Positions 32,353-40,252 are shown, counted from the stretch's first letter. The stretch: DNA of 40,252 nucleotides from Lysinibacillus sp. KCTC 33748 (GCF_002237755.1 NZ_MWSJ01000035.1:1-40252), one strand, 5' to 3'. The notes: generated by a model not told the origin, from the letters alone. A program made the numbers and translations.

Positions 32353-32985
32353 ATGTTAAAAGCCGTTATCATTTTTCTTCTTGTCGGTTATTTGATTGGC
32401 TGTATTCATGGCTCTAAAGTTGCTCAGTTTTTATCTGGGGTAGATTTAAAAAAGACTGGTTTTGGCAATGCAGGTGCCTCTAATGCCACGCTTTCCCTTG
32501 GATGGAAATACGGCATATTAGTCGGACTTATCGATATCGGTAAAGGTGTTGTAGCTATAATCGGTGCACATGTCTATCTTGCTGATATAACACAATTAAC
32601 TGAAGTACAAGTTTGGCTCTTTATTTATATCGTAGCAGCCGGTGTCATTCTAGGTCATAATTTCCCATTTTATATGGGATTCAATGGCGGCAAAGGAACT
32701 GCTTCAATTATCGGGATATTACTTGCGATTGATTGGAAAGTTGGCTTATTTGCACTCATTTTATTTGTTATTTTTTCTTTCGTGACGAGCTTTTTAATTG
32801 TCGGTGTACTTGAATTTTATCTCGTTTTTTGCACAGCCACATATTTATGGATTCCTGGGGTCGGCCCAACGTGTATAGCCTTATTTCTTTTTGGTATAGC
32901 CATCATTTTGCATATCGAAAATATTAAACGATTGATGCTAGGAACTGAGCCTAAAGTTACCTCAGCATTCAAGAAGAAAAACTAA
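32353..32985 (+). CDS. PlsY-like glycerol-3-phosphate acyltransferase
   Basis: 210-residue polytopic membrane protein. The three PlsY motifs are present: TGFGNAGASNATLSLG (~36-51; usual GSGNxGATN), GHNFPFYMGFNGGKGTAS (~101-118) and HIENIKRLMLGTEPKV (~188-203). PlsY moves an acyl group from acyl-phosphate to glycerol-3-phosphate, the first step of phospholipid synthesis. Motif 1 differs somewhat (GNAGASNATL in place of GNPGATNVLR), and the gene is not beside parE/gyrase genes, so it may be a paralog and not the housekeeping enzyme (inference). Start ATG 7 bases after AAAGGAGGA. A short hairpin with T run follows. Confidence 0.82.
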   Translation: MLKAVIIFLLVGYLIGCIHGSKVAQFLSGVDLKKTGFGNAGASNATLSLGWKYGILVGLIDIGKGVVAIIGAHVYLADITQLTEVQVWLFIYIVAAGVILGHNFPFYMGFNGGKGTASIIGILLAIDWKVGLFALILFVIFSFVTSFLIVGVLEFYLVFCTATYLWIPGVGPTCIALFLFGIAIILHIENIKRLMLGTEPKVTSAFKKKN

Positions 32986-33005
32986 TATCTTTGGATATTT
33001 TTGTC
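32984..33005 (+). terminator. Short terminator after PlsY-like gene
   Basis: AATATC / GATATT stem with a 4-base loop followed by TTTGTC, overlapping the stop codon. Weak because the stem is AT-rich. Confidence 0.4.
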
Positions 33006-33165
33006 TTTTCTATGACCGCGTATTTTCTCGTAACTGCCCATTATCGCTATTACTAGAAAGCATTTGAACACACTAGCTTTTTTTACAATAAATAGACAAT
33101 TTACTTTCTTAATAAAGCATTTTACTAGTCGATGTTATAGAAAATGCTAGAAAGGATGAGAAAGT

Positions 33166-34647
33166 ATGTCTACTTCTGAACAAGCAAAACCGAAACGTAA
33201 TTTAAAGCCACTCTGGATTGCATTAGCGTTCGCATCCCTCATCATCATAACTTTTTTACCGAACAACGGCGATTTACCTGTAGCTGGACAACGGGCTTTG
33301 GCTATTTTAGCTTTCGCGGTCATCCTATGGGTTACAGAAGCAGTATCCTATCCCGTTAGCTCTGCCATGATTATTGCTCTCGTTACAATTTTACTAGGAT
33401 TAGCTCCATCAATGGAAGATCCCACGAGAGAGCTAGGAACATCAGATGCATTAAAATTAGCATTAAGCGGATTTAGTAATTCAGCAGTTGCACTAGTAGC
33501 CGCAGCTCTTTTCCTAGCGGCAGCCATGCAAATTACCAATTTACATAAACGTCTTGCGCTATGGATTCTTTCACTAGTAGGGACAAAAACGAAAGCCATT
33601 GTCTTCGGTGCTATTTTAGTATCTATTGCACTCGCATTCTTCGTCCCTTCTGCTACTGCACGTGCAGGCGCAGTTGTACCAATACTACTCGGAATGGTTG
33701 CAGCATTTGGTTTACCACGTGATAGTCGACTTGCTGCTTTACTTGTCATTACCTCTGTCCAAGCTGTCTCCATTTGGAATATCGGTATTAAAACAGCAGC
33801 AGCACAAAATATGGTTGCTTTAAATTTCATTAAAGAACAATTTGGTGTGGATATTTCTTGGGGTGCTTGGTTGCTTTACGCAGCCCCCTTCTCCATCATC
33901 ATGTCAGTAGCTCTATTTTTCATTATGATTACACTAATTAAGCCTGAAACAAGTAATATCGAAGGTGGCCGAGAAGTAATCAAAAAACAACTTGCAGAAC
34001 TTGGCCCACTAAAAGCTCCCGAAATTCGATTAATCATAACATCTGCCGTTTTACTATTTTTCTGGGCTACTGAGGGCAAACTCCACCCATTCGATACGAC
34101 AACGGTCACAATCGTTGCAATCGCCATTTTATTAATGCCCAAAATCGGTGTCTATACGTGGAAGCAAGTTGAACCGCATATTCCTTGGGGTACAATTATC
34201 GTCTTTGCAGTAGGAATTATGTTAGGAACAGTCTTGCTTAATACTAAAGGTGCATCTTGGTTATCTGATAAAGTATTCGGTTCACTCGGTTTAGATTCTA
34301 TGCCAATTCTTGCAACCATTGCCCTTGTCACTTTATTCAATATTCTTATTCACTTAGGCTTTGCGAGCGCAACAAGCTTAGCATCTGCGCTTATACCAGT
34401 ATTTATCGTTTTAGCCTCAACATTAACAGCTAATGTCGATCAGGTTGGTTTCGTTATCGTGCAACAATTCGTTATTAGCTTCGGCTTCCTCTTACCTATT
34501 AGTGCACCGCAAAATATGCTTGCCTATGGTACAGGAGCCTTTACAACAAAGGATTTCTTAAAGTCTGGTATTCCATTAACGATCATTGGATACATCCTAG
34601 TTCTTCTATTCTCCGCAACATATTGGAAATGGATTGGATTATTGTAA
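33166..34647 (+). CDS. SLC13/DASS-family anion transporter
   Basis: 493-residue membrane protein of the divalent anion:sodium symporter family (C4-dicarboxylates, citrate or sulfate). About 11-13 hydrophobic segments. The two family Ser-Asn-Thr-like signatures are degenerate: a VPSATARAGAVVPIL block (~161-175) and a SAPQNMLAYGTGAF block (~446-459) near the C-terminus that resembles the SxPxNxxxYGTG motif. Start ATG with GAAAGGATG upstream. It converges with the succinate/acetyl-CoA transferase gene across a bidirectional terminator; uptake of C4-dicarboxylate and CoA activation of succinate would fit, but substrate is not shown by sequence. Confidence 0.85.
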   Translation: MSTSEQAKPKRNLKPLWIALAFASLIIITFLPNNGDLPVAGQRALAILAFAVILWVTEAVSYPVSSAMIIALVTILLGLAPSMEDPTRELGTSDALKLALSGFSNSAVALVAAALFLAAAMQITNLHKRLALWILSLVGTKTKAIVFGAILVSIALAFFVPSATARAGAVVPILLGMVAAFGLPRDSRLAALLVITSVQAVSIWNIGIKTAAAQNMVALNFIKEQFGVDISWGAWLLYAAPFSIIMSVALFFIMITLIKPETSNIEGGREVIKKQLAELGPLKAPEIRLIITSAVLLFFWATEGKLHPFDTTTVTIVAIAILLMPKIGVYTWKQVEPHIPWGTIIVFAVGIMLGTVLLNTKGASWLSDKVFGSLGLDSMPILATIALVTLFNILIHLGFASATSLASALIPVFIVLASTLTANVDQVGFVIVQQFVISFGFLLPISAPQNMLAYGTGAFTTKDFLKSGIPLTIIGYILVLLFSATYWKWIGLL

Positions 34648-34772
34648 AAAGAAGCTTTGGAACTTTGTTTTTCTTCGGGCGCAGAGCATTTCGGGGATTA
34701 CCCGATCACTTCGTAGGCCTCCCCGTCTATTCCACAGATACCTGAGCTTTTTGGATTATGTTATTAACAATG

Positions 34773-34816
34773 AAAAGCCTTGAAGGAACAAATAAACTAT
34801 CCTTCAAGGCTTTTTT
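34773..34816. terminator. Bidirectional terminator, DASS / CoA-transferase
   Basis: Perfect 15-bp stem AAAAGCCTTGAAGGA / TCCTTCAAGGCTTTT with a 12-base loop and a T run on both strands, between convergent genes. Confidence 0.9.
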
Positions 34817-34822
34817 AATTTA

Positions 34823-36343
34823 TTATTTCGATAAAGCTGGGTTCTTCATCGTGCCATTTTTTGCGTAATTCACATGCCATGAGAGCGCTTTTTCTAAAAT
34901 ATGTGGCGTATGATGTCCACCTGTTGCTTCATTGGCATCATTAAAATACTTCCATAGCTGCTCACGATATTCCGGGTGTGCACAGTTATCGATAATGAGT
35001 CCAACCCTCTCTTTTGGAGCAAGCCCACGTAAGTCTGCTACTCCCTGCTCTGTTACGATGACGTCTACATCATGCTCTGTATGGTCTACATGTGACACCA
35101 TTGGAACGATACTAGAAATATTTCCGCCTTTTGCATAAGATTTTGTGACAAAAATACCTAATCGTGCATTACGCGCAAAGTCTCCAGAACCGCCGATTCC
35201 ATTCATCATTTTTGTGCCAGAAACATGTGTAGAATTCACATTCCCGTAAATATCTACTTCTAATGCCGTATTAACAGAAATCAACCCGAGTCGGCGAATA
35301 ATTTCTGGTTGGTTAGAAATCTCTTGCGGACGTAATACTAGTTTATCTGTATATTTTTCAAAATTACCATAAACTCTATTTCCAACTTCCTCGGAAAGCG
35401 TAATTGAAGTAGCAGATGCGAAGTTTACCTTTCCGGCATCAATTAATTCGAATACCGCATCTTGCAATACTTCTGAATATACTTCTAAGTTCTCAAACTC
35501 AGAATCTTTAAAACCTAATAAAACGGCATTTGCTACTGAGCCCACACCCGATTGAATGGGCCTTAAGCTTGTTGTTAAACGACCTACTTTAATTTCTTCA
35601 CGTAGGAAATTTAATAAATGATTAGCCATAATATCCGTTTCTTCATCCGCAGGAACAATCGTGGACGGCGCATCTAAAATATCTGAAATTACAATGCCTT
35701 TTACTTTATTTAAATCTAGTGGTATACCAATTGTGCCAAGCCGATCGGATACATTTTGCAATGGTATTGGATCACGTTGCCCTTGTAATCCTGGTACAAA
35801 AATATCATGGACACCTTCTAATTCATCAAGCTGAGCTACGTTCAACTCAATAATTATTTGGTCTGCCTCTTGCACAAAAATCGGAGAGTTACCAACTGAA
35901 GTTGTAGGAATTAGTAAGCCGTCTTCTGTAATAGCAGCTGCTTCAATAATCGCAAAGTCAATGGGACCGATAATACCTTGACGTACTAGCTCCGCATTAT
36001 GTGATAGATGCGCATCAACGAATGTGATGTCACCACTGTTGATTTTGTTACGAATGCCGGCATCTGCTTGGAAAGGCCCACGTTTACGAATAACGCCAGC
36101 TTCTGCTAAGTATTGGTCGACTTCTGGGCCTAGTGATGCACCTGTATATACATCTACCTTGAAGTTCTCCTTTTTAGCTTTTTCCACAAGCGCAAGTGGT
36201 ACCACTTTTACGTCACCCGCACGAGTAAATCCACTCATCCCAAGTACCATACCATCCTTAATCCAAGACGCTGCTTCATCTGCTGTTACTACCTTGCTCC
36301 GTAGCTGTTCATTTCGAAGCTTTTTCACCAACTTTTCTTCCAT
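34823..36343 (-). CDS. Succinate/acetyl-CoA:CoA transferase (Cat1/AarC-like)
   Basis: 506 residues of the acetyl-CoA hydrolase/transferase family. It exchanges CoA between acetyl-CoA and a carboxylate, typically succinate. The catalytic glutamate, which forms the CoA thioester, is probably E291 in LEVYSEVLQDAVF. Other family stretches: IQSGVGSVANAVLLG (CoA loop), MMNGIGGSGDFARNARLG, and EQGVADLRGLAPKER. Start ATG 36343, 7 bases after GGAGGA; an in-frame upstream ATG (36376) has no site. Single gene. Hydrolase and transferase activities cannot be separated by sequence, though the SGVG and GIGGSGDF loops are those of succinate:acetate CoA transferases. Confidence 0.9.
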   Translation of the reverse strand: MEEKLVKKLRNEQLRSKVVTADEAASWIKDGMVLGMSGFTRAGDVKVVPLALVEKAKKENFKVDVYTGASLGPEVDQYLAEAGVIRKRGPFQADAGIRNKINSGDITFVDAHLSHNAELVRQGIIGPIDFAIIEAAAITEDGLLIPTTSVGNSPIFVQEADQIIIELNVAQLDELEGVHDIFVPGLQGQRDPIPLQNVSDRLGTIGIPLDLNKVKGIVISDILDAPSTIVPADEETDIMANHLLNFLREEIKVGRLTTSLRPIQSGVGSVANAVLLGFKDSEFENLEVYSEVLQDAVFELIDAGKVNFASATSITLSEEVGNRVYGNFEKYTDKLVLRPQEISNQPEIIRRLGLISVNTALEVDIYGNVNSTHVSGTKMMNGIGGSGDFARNARLGIFVTKSYAKGGNISSIVPMVSHVDHTEHDVDVIVTEQGVADLRGLAPKERVGLIIDNCAHPEYREQLWKYFNDANEATGGHHTPHILEKALSWHVNYAKNGTMKNPALSK

Positions 36344-36627
36344 CCTTATTCCTCCATCCCACTTTATTATGCTCAACTAGATTACCCGGTTTATTCCTAT
36401 CGGCGCCTTTATCCATTTATTAGAAATACAACCAAATAAACCTCCCACATATAAGTTTAAACTATTCAGAATTTTTAATCTATAAGTAACAAAATATTTT
36501 ACTTTACGAGAAATTTTATGCATTCTTAAATTATTTAAAAATAATTTGAGTACCAAAAAAATTCGATTTTGATGATGAAGCGTGATATGCTCTTGATATA
36601 TAGAAAGAGGAAAAGGAGATTTAATAA

Positions 36628-37359
36628 ATGGTTAAAGAATTATTACGCAACCACTCTTCGGTTCGTATTTATGATGGAAATCCGATTTCAAAGGAAATTA
36701 TTGAAGAATTAATTGCTACTGCACAAATGGCTGCTACATCACATTTTGTGCAAGCCTATAGTGTTATTTGGGTAACAGATGAAGAGAAAAAAGAAAAACT
36801 AGGGTTACTCTCAGGTAATCCTCGTCAATACGAAACTTCTGGCGGTGCCTTTGTCTTCTGTGTAGATTTCAAACGTCTTCAATCAGCAGGCAAATTAGAA
36901 GGTGTAGACATCGTTGCTGATTCCGCAGAAAATGTACTTGTTGGGGTGGCCGATGTATCATTATTCGCGCAAAACTTTGTTGTTGCTGCAGAATCTATGG
37001 GATATGGAATTTGTTACATCGGAGGAGTGCGTAATAAGCTAGAAGAAATAAGCGAATTATTCAATCTACCTGACTACGTTTTCCCACTATTCGGCTTAAC
37101 AATTGGGGTTCCTGCACGTCGCAATGAAGTAAAACCTCGTTTACCTGTCGCAGCAGTATTACATGAAAATGAATACAATACAGAAAAATACGAGGAGCTT
37201 TTACCAGCTTACAATGACACAATGGAAGCATACTATAATAATCGCTCATCCAATCGAAAAATTGATAACTGGACAAAGCAAATGGCTGATTTCTTAATTG
37301 AACAGCGCCGTCCTCATATTAAAGATTTCTTAGCGAAAAAAGGTTTTAATTGGAAATAA
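36628..37359 (+). CDS. nfrA: NADPH-dependent FMN nitro/flavin reductase NfrA
   Basis: 243-residue nitroreductase-family flavoprotein that reduces FMN, nitro compounds and some disulfides with NADPH. Family marks: HSSVRIYDGNPISKEIIEEL (10-29; FMN phosphate contacts HxSxR), AATSHFVQAYSVI (34-46), ESMGYGICYIGGVRN and GLTIGVPARRNEVKPRLP (near 168-185), typical of B. subtilis NfrA/YcnD. Start ATG 8 bases after AAAGGAG. An imperfect AAATTAT...ATAATTT inverted repeat (about 36529-36546) lies upstream. Single gene, ended by a hairpin at 37377-37414. Confidence 0.92.
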   Translation: MVKELLRNHSSVRIYDGNPISKEIIEELIATAQMAATSHFVQAYSVIWVTDEEKKEKLGLLSGNPRQYETSGGAFVFCVDFKRLQSAGKLEGVDIVADSAENVLVGVADVSLFAQNFVVAAESMGYGICYIGGVRNKLEEISELFNLPDYVFPLFGLTIGVPARRNEVKPRLPVAAVLHENEYNTEKYEELLPAYNDTMEAYYNNRSSNRKIDNWTKQMADFLIEQRRPHIKDFLAKKGFNWK

Positions 37360-37376
37360 CCTCGTCAACAAGCTAT

Positions 37377-37414
37377 GTGAAGTTACTATCGCATGATAGT
37401 AATTTCACTTTTTT
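37377..37414 (+). terminator. nfrA terminator
   Basis: GTGAAGTTACTATC / GATAGTAATTTCAC stem, 4-base loop, followed by TTTTTT. Confidence 0.88.
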
Positions 37415-37650
37415 CATACAGTTTTCTTTGGCTTCTAAAAGCTATGATAAATCAAAGGGAGTAAATCGATGACCCTATTATCATGATTAGATATCTCCTT
37501 GCAGCTATGCTAAAGGTAATTCTTTATTAGGTATTTAAATTTATATCACTCTAAAGAGTGTGAAGAAATACGGAACAGGATAGTTCAACAAAGCATATGT
37601 TATGATTAAAGAAATGAACTAACAAGGATGCTTTGGAGGTATACAGTAGT
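37415..37650. other. Spacer before small conserved-looking gene
   Basis: AT-rich, no supported gene. AAAGGGAG precedes ATGACC at 37469, but that frame stops after five codons; a second ATG at 37483 gives only MIRYLLAAMLKVILY. This could be a broken small ORF. Confidence 0.3.
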
Positions 37651-37818
37651 ATGTCACATCCGTATGAACAATTTGAGGGCACACCACTATGGGACGCAAT
37701 TAATAAAGGTATAGATGACCTTGCTGAGAATAATGATATTGAAGAAACGACAAGCAGAGAGTACATAGTCGGCTATCTTTGCAAATTAATAAACGAGTCA
37801 GTAGCGAAAGATACGTGA
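37651..37818 (+). CDS. Small acidic hypothetical protein
   Basis: 55 residues from ATG 37651, which follows TTTGGAGG by about 11 bases; a longer frame from TTG 37633 would begin on that site. Sequence features: YEQFEGTPLWDAINKGID and EYIVGYLCKLI. Predicted soluble and helical with no membrane segment. The pattern EGTPLW...REYIVGYLCK reminds me of small uncharacterised proteins found widely in bacteria, but I cannot name a family. Own terminator at 37855-37879, so likely a real monocistronic gene. Confidence 0.65.
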   Translation: MSHPYEQFEGTPLWDAINKGIDDLAENNDIEETTSREYIVGYLCKLINESVAKDT

Positions 37819-37854
37819 ATGTGCTTGTTGAACTAACGTGAATTATAGATCACT

Positions 37855-37879
37855 GAGTTGCATATGCAGCTCTTTTTTT
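37855..37879 (+). terminator. Terminator of small hypothetical gene
   Basis: GAGTTGC / GCAGCTC stem (one G-U) with loop ATAT, then TTTTTTT. Confidence 0.75.
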
Positions 37880-38038
37880 CTTTATTGAACTACCGGCGCA
37901 GTTTAGTTCAACAATCGAGCCATATTGTAGAATAATAAAATTTGTCATTACTTTAATTTGTAGTAGACTTAGTTACTACATTTCCCCCTATTTACTTGGA
38001 ATGAATTTTTTTATTCTTACACAAAGAGGAGAGTCAAT

Positions 38039-38509
38039 ATGGAAATAGTATATTTTGCAGGTGGATGTTTATGGGGAGTACAAGCTTTTATAAAAACTTT
38101 ACCTGGAGTTAAGTTTACGGAAGCAGGAAGAGCTAATGGAACAAGTCGTACACTTGAAGGTGATTATGATGGGTACGCCGAATGTGTAAAAACAGAATTT
38201 GATCCGACAGTTGTAACAATCAAGGAATTAATGGGATATTTTTTTGAAATCATTGATCCATACAGTTTGAATAAACAAGGACAGGATGTTGGCGAGAAAT
38301 ACAGAACAGGAATATATAGTGAAAAACATGACCACTTAAAAGAGGCGAAGGCGTTTCTTAGTGAGAGAAATGATTACAACCTTATAGTTGTTGAAGTATT
38401 ACCTCTTACAAACTATATGAGAAGTGCAGAAGAACATCAAGATAGGTTAGCTAGATGCCCAGATGATTATTGTCATATTCCAGAAGAAATATTAAATAGG
38501 TATAAGTAA
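38039..38509 (+). CDS. msrA: Divergent peptide-methionine sulfoxide reductase MsrA
   Basis: 156-residue MsrA-family enzyme; reduces methionine-S-sulfoxide in proteins. Catalytic C10 lies in AGGCLWGVQAF, where the usual motif is GCFW, so Phe is replaced by Leu. The usual GYxGG is GRANG here, and GHAE is GYAE (46-48). Conserved: DPYSLNKQGQDVGEKYRT (73-90) and AEEHQDRL. Two C-terminal cysteines (C140, C145 in RCPDDYC) could be resolving residues. Start ATG 6-8 bases after GAGGAG. A 50-codon ORF follows 11 bases later and then an AraC-family gene. The changes near the active site suggest altered specificity; activity is probable, not certain. Confidence 0.82.
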   Translation: MEIVYFAGGCLWGVQAFIKTLPGVKFTEAGRANGTSRTLEGDYDGYAECVKTEFDPTVVTIKELMGYFFEIIDPYSLNKQGQDVGEKYRTGIYSEKHDHLKEAKAFLSERNDYNLIVVEVLPLTNYMRSAEEHQDRLARCPDDYCHIPEEILNRYK

Positions 38510-38520
38510 GGGAGATTATT

Positions 38521-38673
38521 ATGGGATTTAATCATCTCAGCGATTGGGCGCGATTGTTTAATAAGTGTCTCGGTTTGCCCCCCTCTTTTGGGATTAGATT
38601 GCAAAATCAATTTTTATACTATACATCCGATTATAGAAAGAGAAATAAAATAGCAATTAATATCAAAAAATAA
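38521..38673 (+). CDS. Small basic ORF directly after msrA
   Basis: 50 codons from ATG 38521, 7 bases after GGGAGA, 11 bases after the msrA stop. Starts MGFNHLSDWARLFNKCLGLP and ends in a Lys/Asn-rich tail (RKRNKIAINIKK). No family recognised. Spacing and ribosome site speak for translation with msrA; base composition of the second half is as AT-rich as a spacer, so the natural protein could be a truncated remnant. Confidence 0.4.
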   Translation: MGFNHLSDWARLFNKCLGLPPSFGIRLQNQFLYYTSDYRKRNKIAINIKK

Positions 38674-38713
38674 AATGATATATCCTCTAAACTTAGGAAG
38701 TGAGGTGAGCAAT

Positions 38714-39592
38714 ATGTATAGCAAAGTGACTCAAGATGTAATTTATTCTTTAGAAGAGTGTTTATTAGATGAATGGCAGTTAGATGATTACGCATCACAT
38801 ATTGGCTATTCAAAATTTCATTTATCACGTATTTTCAAACAAGAAACTGGATTGACGATAAGTGAATATATTCGAAAACGAAGACTGGCAATAGCAGCAA
38901 TGTATTTATTATATTCAGATGAATCAATAATTCAAATTGCGTTTGAGTTATGTTATCAATCACAAGAAGCATTCACACGTTCTTTTAAAGAGCTATATAA
39001 AATGCCACCTGGCAAATATCGCAAGATCATGCGAACACTTCAAGGGATGGAGGAAAAAAACATGAGTGATTTAACGACTATTAAAGGCTGGATTTTAAGT
39101 GGTTCACACCCTACTTTTTACGAAATGAAAACGGATGGACAAATATTTCATACAGGCATGAAATCAGGTTTACTGGCTTCGAAAACGGATGTAGGTGAAG
39201 GGCAATTCGGGACAATGATGCAAAGTTTTTCAGCAGAAAATTGGTTAGGGAAACGTATAAAACTGTCTTGTTTCTTAAAAACAGACGAAGTTGTAAAATG
39301 TGGAGCTTGGTGTCGCGTAGATAATAGTACAGGTGACGTGATTCAGTTTGATAATATGGATAATAGACCTATTCAAGGTACAACAGACTGGAACTTCTAT
39401 TCGATTGTATTAGATGTACCAAAAGAAAGTGCTTCAATTCACTTCGGTATTCTATTAATAGGAACAGGTAAAGTGTGGGCTGATGGATTTAAGTTTGAAG
39501 AAGTAGATTTATCTGTTACATCAACAAATATGCTTGGTCAAGAAAAAAACTTGCCATTAGAGCCGATTAATTTAGGTTTTGATGAAGGGTGA
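38714..39592 (+). CDS. AraC-family regulator with C-terminal beta-sandwich-like domain
   Basis: 292 residues from ATG 38714 (GAGGTG 6 bases upstream; in-frame ATG 38675 has no site). The N-terminus is the AraC DNA-binding domain: first HTH about 22-43 (LDDYASHIGYSKFHLSRIFK), second about 71-97 (IIQIAFELCYQSQEAFTRSF), then KMPPGKYR. The DNA-binding domain is at the N-terminus, opposite to the common order. The C-terminal 170 residues (about 118-285) look like a beta-sandwich of the galactose-binding/CBM type (WLGKRIKLSCFLKTDEV, ending KVWADGFKFEEVD), suggesting sugar or other small-ligand sensing (inference). It follows msrA on the same strand, 200 bases away. Confidence 0.85.
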   Translation: MYSKVTQDVIYSLEECLLDEWQLDDYASHIGYSKFHLSRIFKQETGLTISEYIRKRRLAIAAMYLLYSDESIIQIAFELCYQSQEAFTRSFKELYKMPPGKYRKIMRTLQGMEEKNMSDLTTIKGWILSGSHPTFYEMKTDGQIFHTGMKSGLLASKTDVGEGQFGTMMQSFSAENWLGKRIKLSCFLKTDEVVKCGAWCRVDNSTGDVIQFDNMDNRPIQGTTDWNFYSIVLDVPKESASIHFGILLIGTGKVWADGFKFEEVDLSVTSTNMLGQEKNLPLEPINLGFDEG

Positions 39593-39679
39593 TTATTTTT
39601 GACATAGTTATTGATTCATTGTTTTCACTCTATACATCACTAGGTTTTGGGATTAAAGGAATAAAAAATCCAATCGAAA

Positions 39680-39869
39680 GTGGAGACACTAGGTAAAGAA
39701 TATCCTGAAATGCTACAATACTAAGGATTTTTGAAACTGACGATACCATAGAAAAGTTAATGCTAAGCCTAAATTTGAAAAACGACTTGGAGAAAAAGAG
39801 ATTTGTCTCGTTAACCCATCAACGTTATATAAACTGTTTACTATATTACAGGAAAAGAAAGTATATTGA
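39680..39869 (+). pseudogene. Frame-broken gene remnant
   Basis: Three short coding-like segments in different frames follow each other on the plus strand: VETLGKEYPEMLQY, then LRIFETDDTIEKLMLSLNLK, then a final stretch with EKRLGEKEICLVNPSTLYKL ending at TGA 39867-39869. A strong terminator follows at once, as after a real gene. This suggests a decayed gene with at least two frameshifts. Family unknown. Confidence 0.35.
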
Positions 39870-39898
39870 TCAATCATTGTTCAATATACTTTCTTTTT
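39853..39898 (+). terminator. Strong terminator after remnant
   Basis: AAGAAAGTATATTGA / TCAATATACTTTCTT perfect 15-bp stem, 11-base loop, then TTTAA. It can act on plus-strand transcripts from the AraC gene or the lost gene. The 230 bases after it hold no gene. Confidence 0.85.
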
Positions 39899-40130
39899 AA
39901 ATGCTATAAAGTTTTTACAGAAAGTACTTCCAAACAACATTTGTATGACTTGTTGTCAATCTTGCCCTATGTTAACTTCACTTTTATAAAAAGATATAGA
40001 TAATAAGCTTCGAAAGACGTAAGCTATTTTAATAAAAGTTTCTTAGCATCGATCTTTATAATAAGATTCTTCATTTCCCACCTTTGGATTAATAATTGGC
40101 AGGAACCAATATGTTTGACTAAAAAAATTG

Positions 40131-40167
40131 CAAAAAAAAAGCCGAGGAATAAATCCACGACTTTTTA
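40131..40167 (-). terminator. rRNA operon terminator
   Basis: Minus reading AAGTCGTGG / CCTCGGCTT stem followed by a run of T (TTTTTTTTT), just after the 5S 3' end. Confidence 0.85.
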
Positions 40168-40170
40168 AGG

Positions 40171-40252
40171 TGCCTAGCGACGTCCTACTCTCACAGGGGG
40201 AAGCCCCCAACTACCATCGGCGCTAAAGAGCTTAACTTCCGTGTTCGGTATG
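40171..40252 (-). rRNA. rrf: 5S ribosomal RNA, 3' part
   Basis: The reverse complement reads CATACCGAACACGGAAGTTA, AGCTC, GCGCCGATGGTAGTTGGGGG and GTGAGAGTAGGACGTCGC, the 3' two thirds of a Bacillaceae 5S rRNA. The 5' part and the rest of the rrn operon lie beyond the right edge. The 3' end is placed at about 40171 by the final GGCA; one or two bases of uncertainty. Confidence 0.96.

Noticed and set aside
33348..34340. Minus-strand ORFs of 160, 88 and 62 codons opposite the transporter gene
   Set aside because: They are mirror frames of a well-supported membrane transporter; no ribosome sites or family features.

Overview
The window looks like chromosomal DNA from a low-GC, spore-forming, motile Bacillaceae, most likely Lysinibacillus or a close relative. 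The basis is AT-rich sequence with AAAGGAGG-type ribosome binding sites, many strong intrinsic terminators, HemAT, NfrA, an S-box (SAM-I) riboswitch before a methionine gene, a secreted M9 collagenase and a PdaC-type deacetylase. Genus assignment is inference from gene content; no 16S is present. The right edge holds the 3' part of a 5S rRNA and its terminator, so an rrn operon enters from the right on the minus strand.

Layout. 1-2.3 kb: the first codons of a secreted protein (minus strand, leaving the left edge) and a flagellin with an unusual variable domain. Both are preceded by the same ~220-bp promoter and leader region, so an upstream control region has been duplicated. 2.3-3.6 kb: a two-gene ThrE/YjjP-YjjB type exporter. 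3.8-11 kb: cell-envelope and secreted proteins (membrane-anchored PdaC-like deacetylase, secreted beta-propeller protein, collagenase with PKD and two PPC domains). 11.3-15.2 kb: an acyl-CoA dehydrogenase, lysine 6-dehydrogenase and aldehyde dehydrogenase operon that reads as lysine catabolism through aminoadipate semialdehyde. 15.6-21.9 kb: an AIM24-family protein, a D-2-hydroxyacid dehydrogenase, the globin-coupled oxygen sensor HemAT, UppP and a membrane metallophosphoesterase. 22.1-23.3 kb: a second acyl-CoA dehydrogenase, of the LCAD type. 23.5-24.2 kb: about 36 degenerate 21-bp repeat units. 24.3-27.3 kb: an OmpR-type two-component system with a 51-codon membrane ORF between regulator and kinase. 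27.7-32 kb: a small HTH protein, homoserine dehydrogenase, a Panacea/SocA-like protein and metY under an S-box. 32.3-37.4 kb: a PlsY-like acyltransferase, an SLC13/DASS transporter, a succinate/acetyl-CoA CoA-transferase and NfrA. 37.6-39.6 kb: a small hypothetical protein, a divergent MsrA with a tiny ORF after it, and an AraC regulator with a beta-sandwich-like C-terminus. 39.6-39.9 kb: gene debris. 40.1-40.25 kb: 5S rRNA.

The least ordinary material is intergenic: (i) the duplicated ~220-bp leader with a conserved terminator-like stem just before the start codon; (ii) a dispersed structured repeat with TTGATT/AATCAA ends, in full, deleted, composite and palindromic forms at five or more sites; (iii) two arrays of 21-bp degenerate units. 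The coding regions are mostly ordinary core metabolism. Terminators usually sit as bidirectional hairpins between convergent genes.
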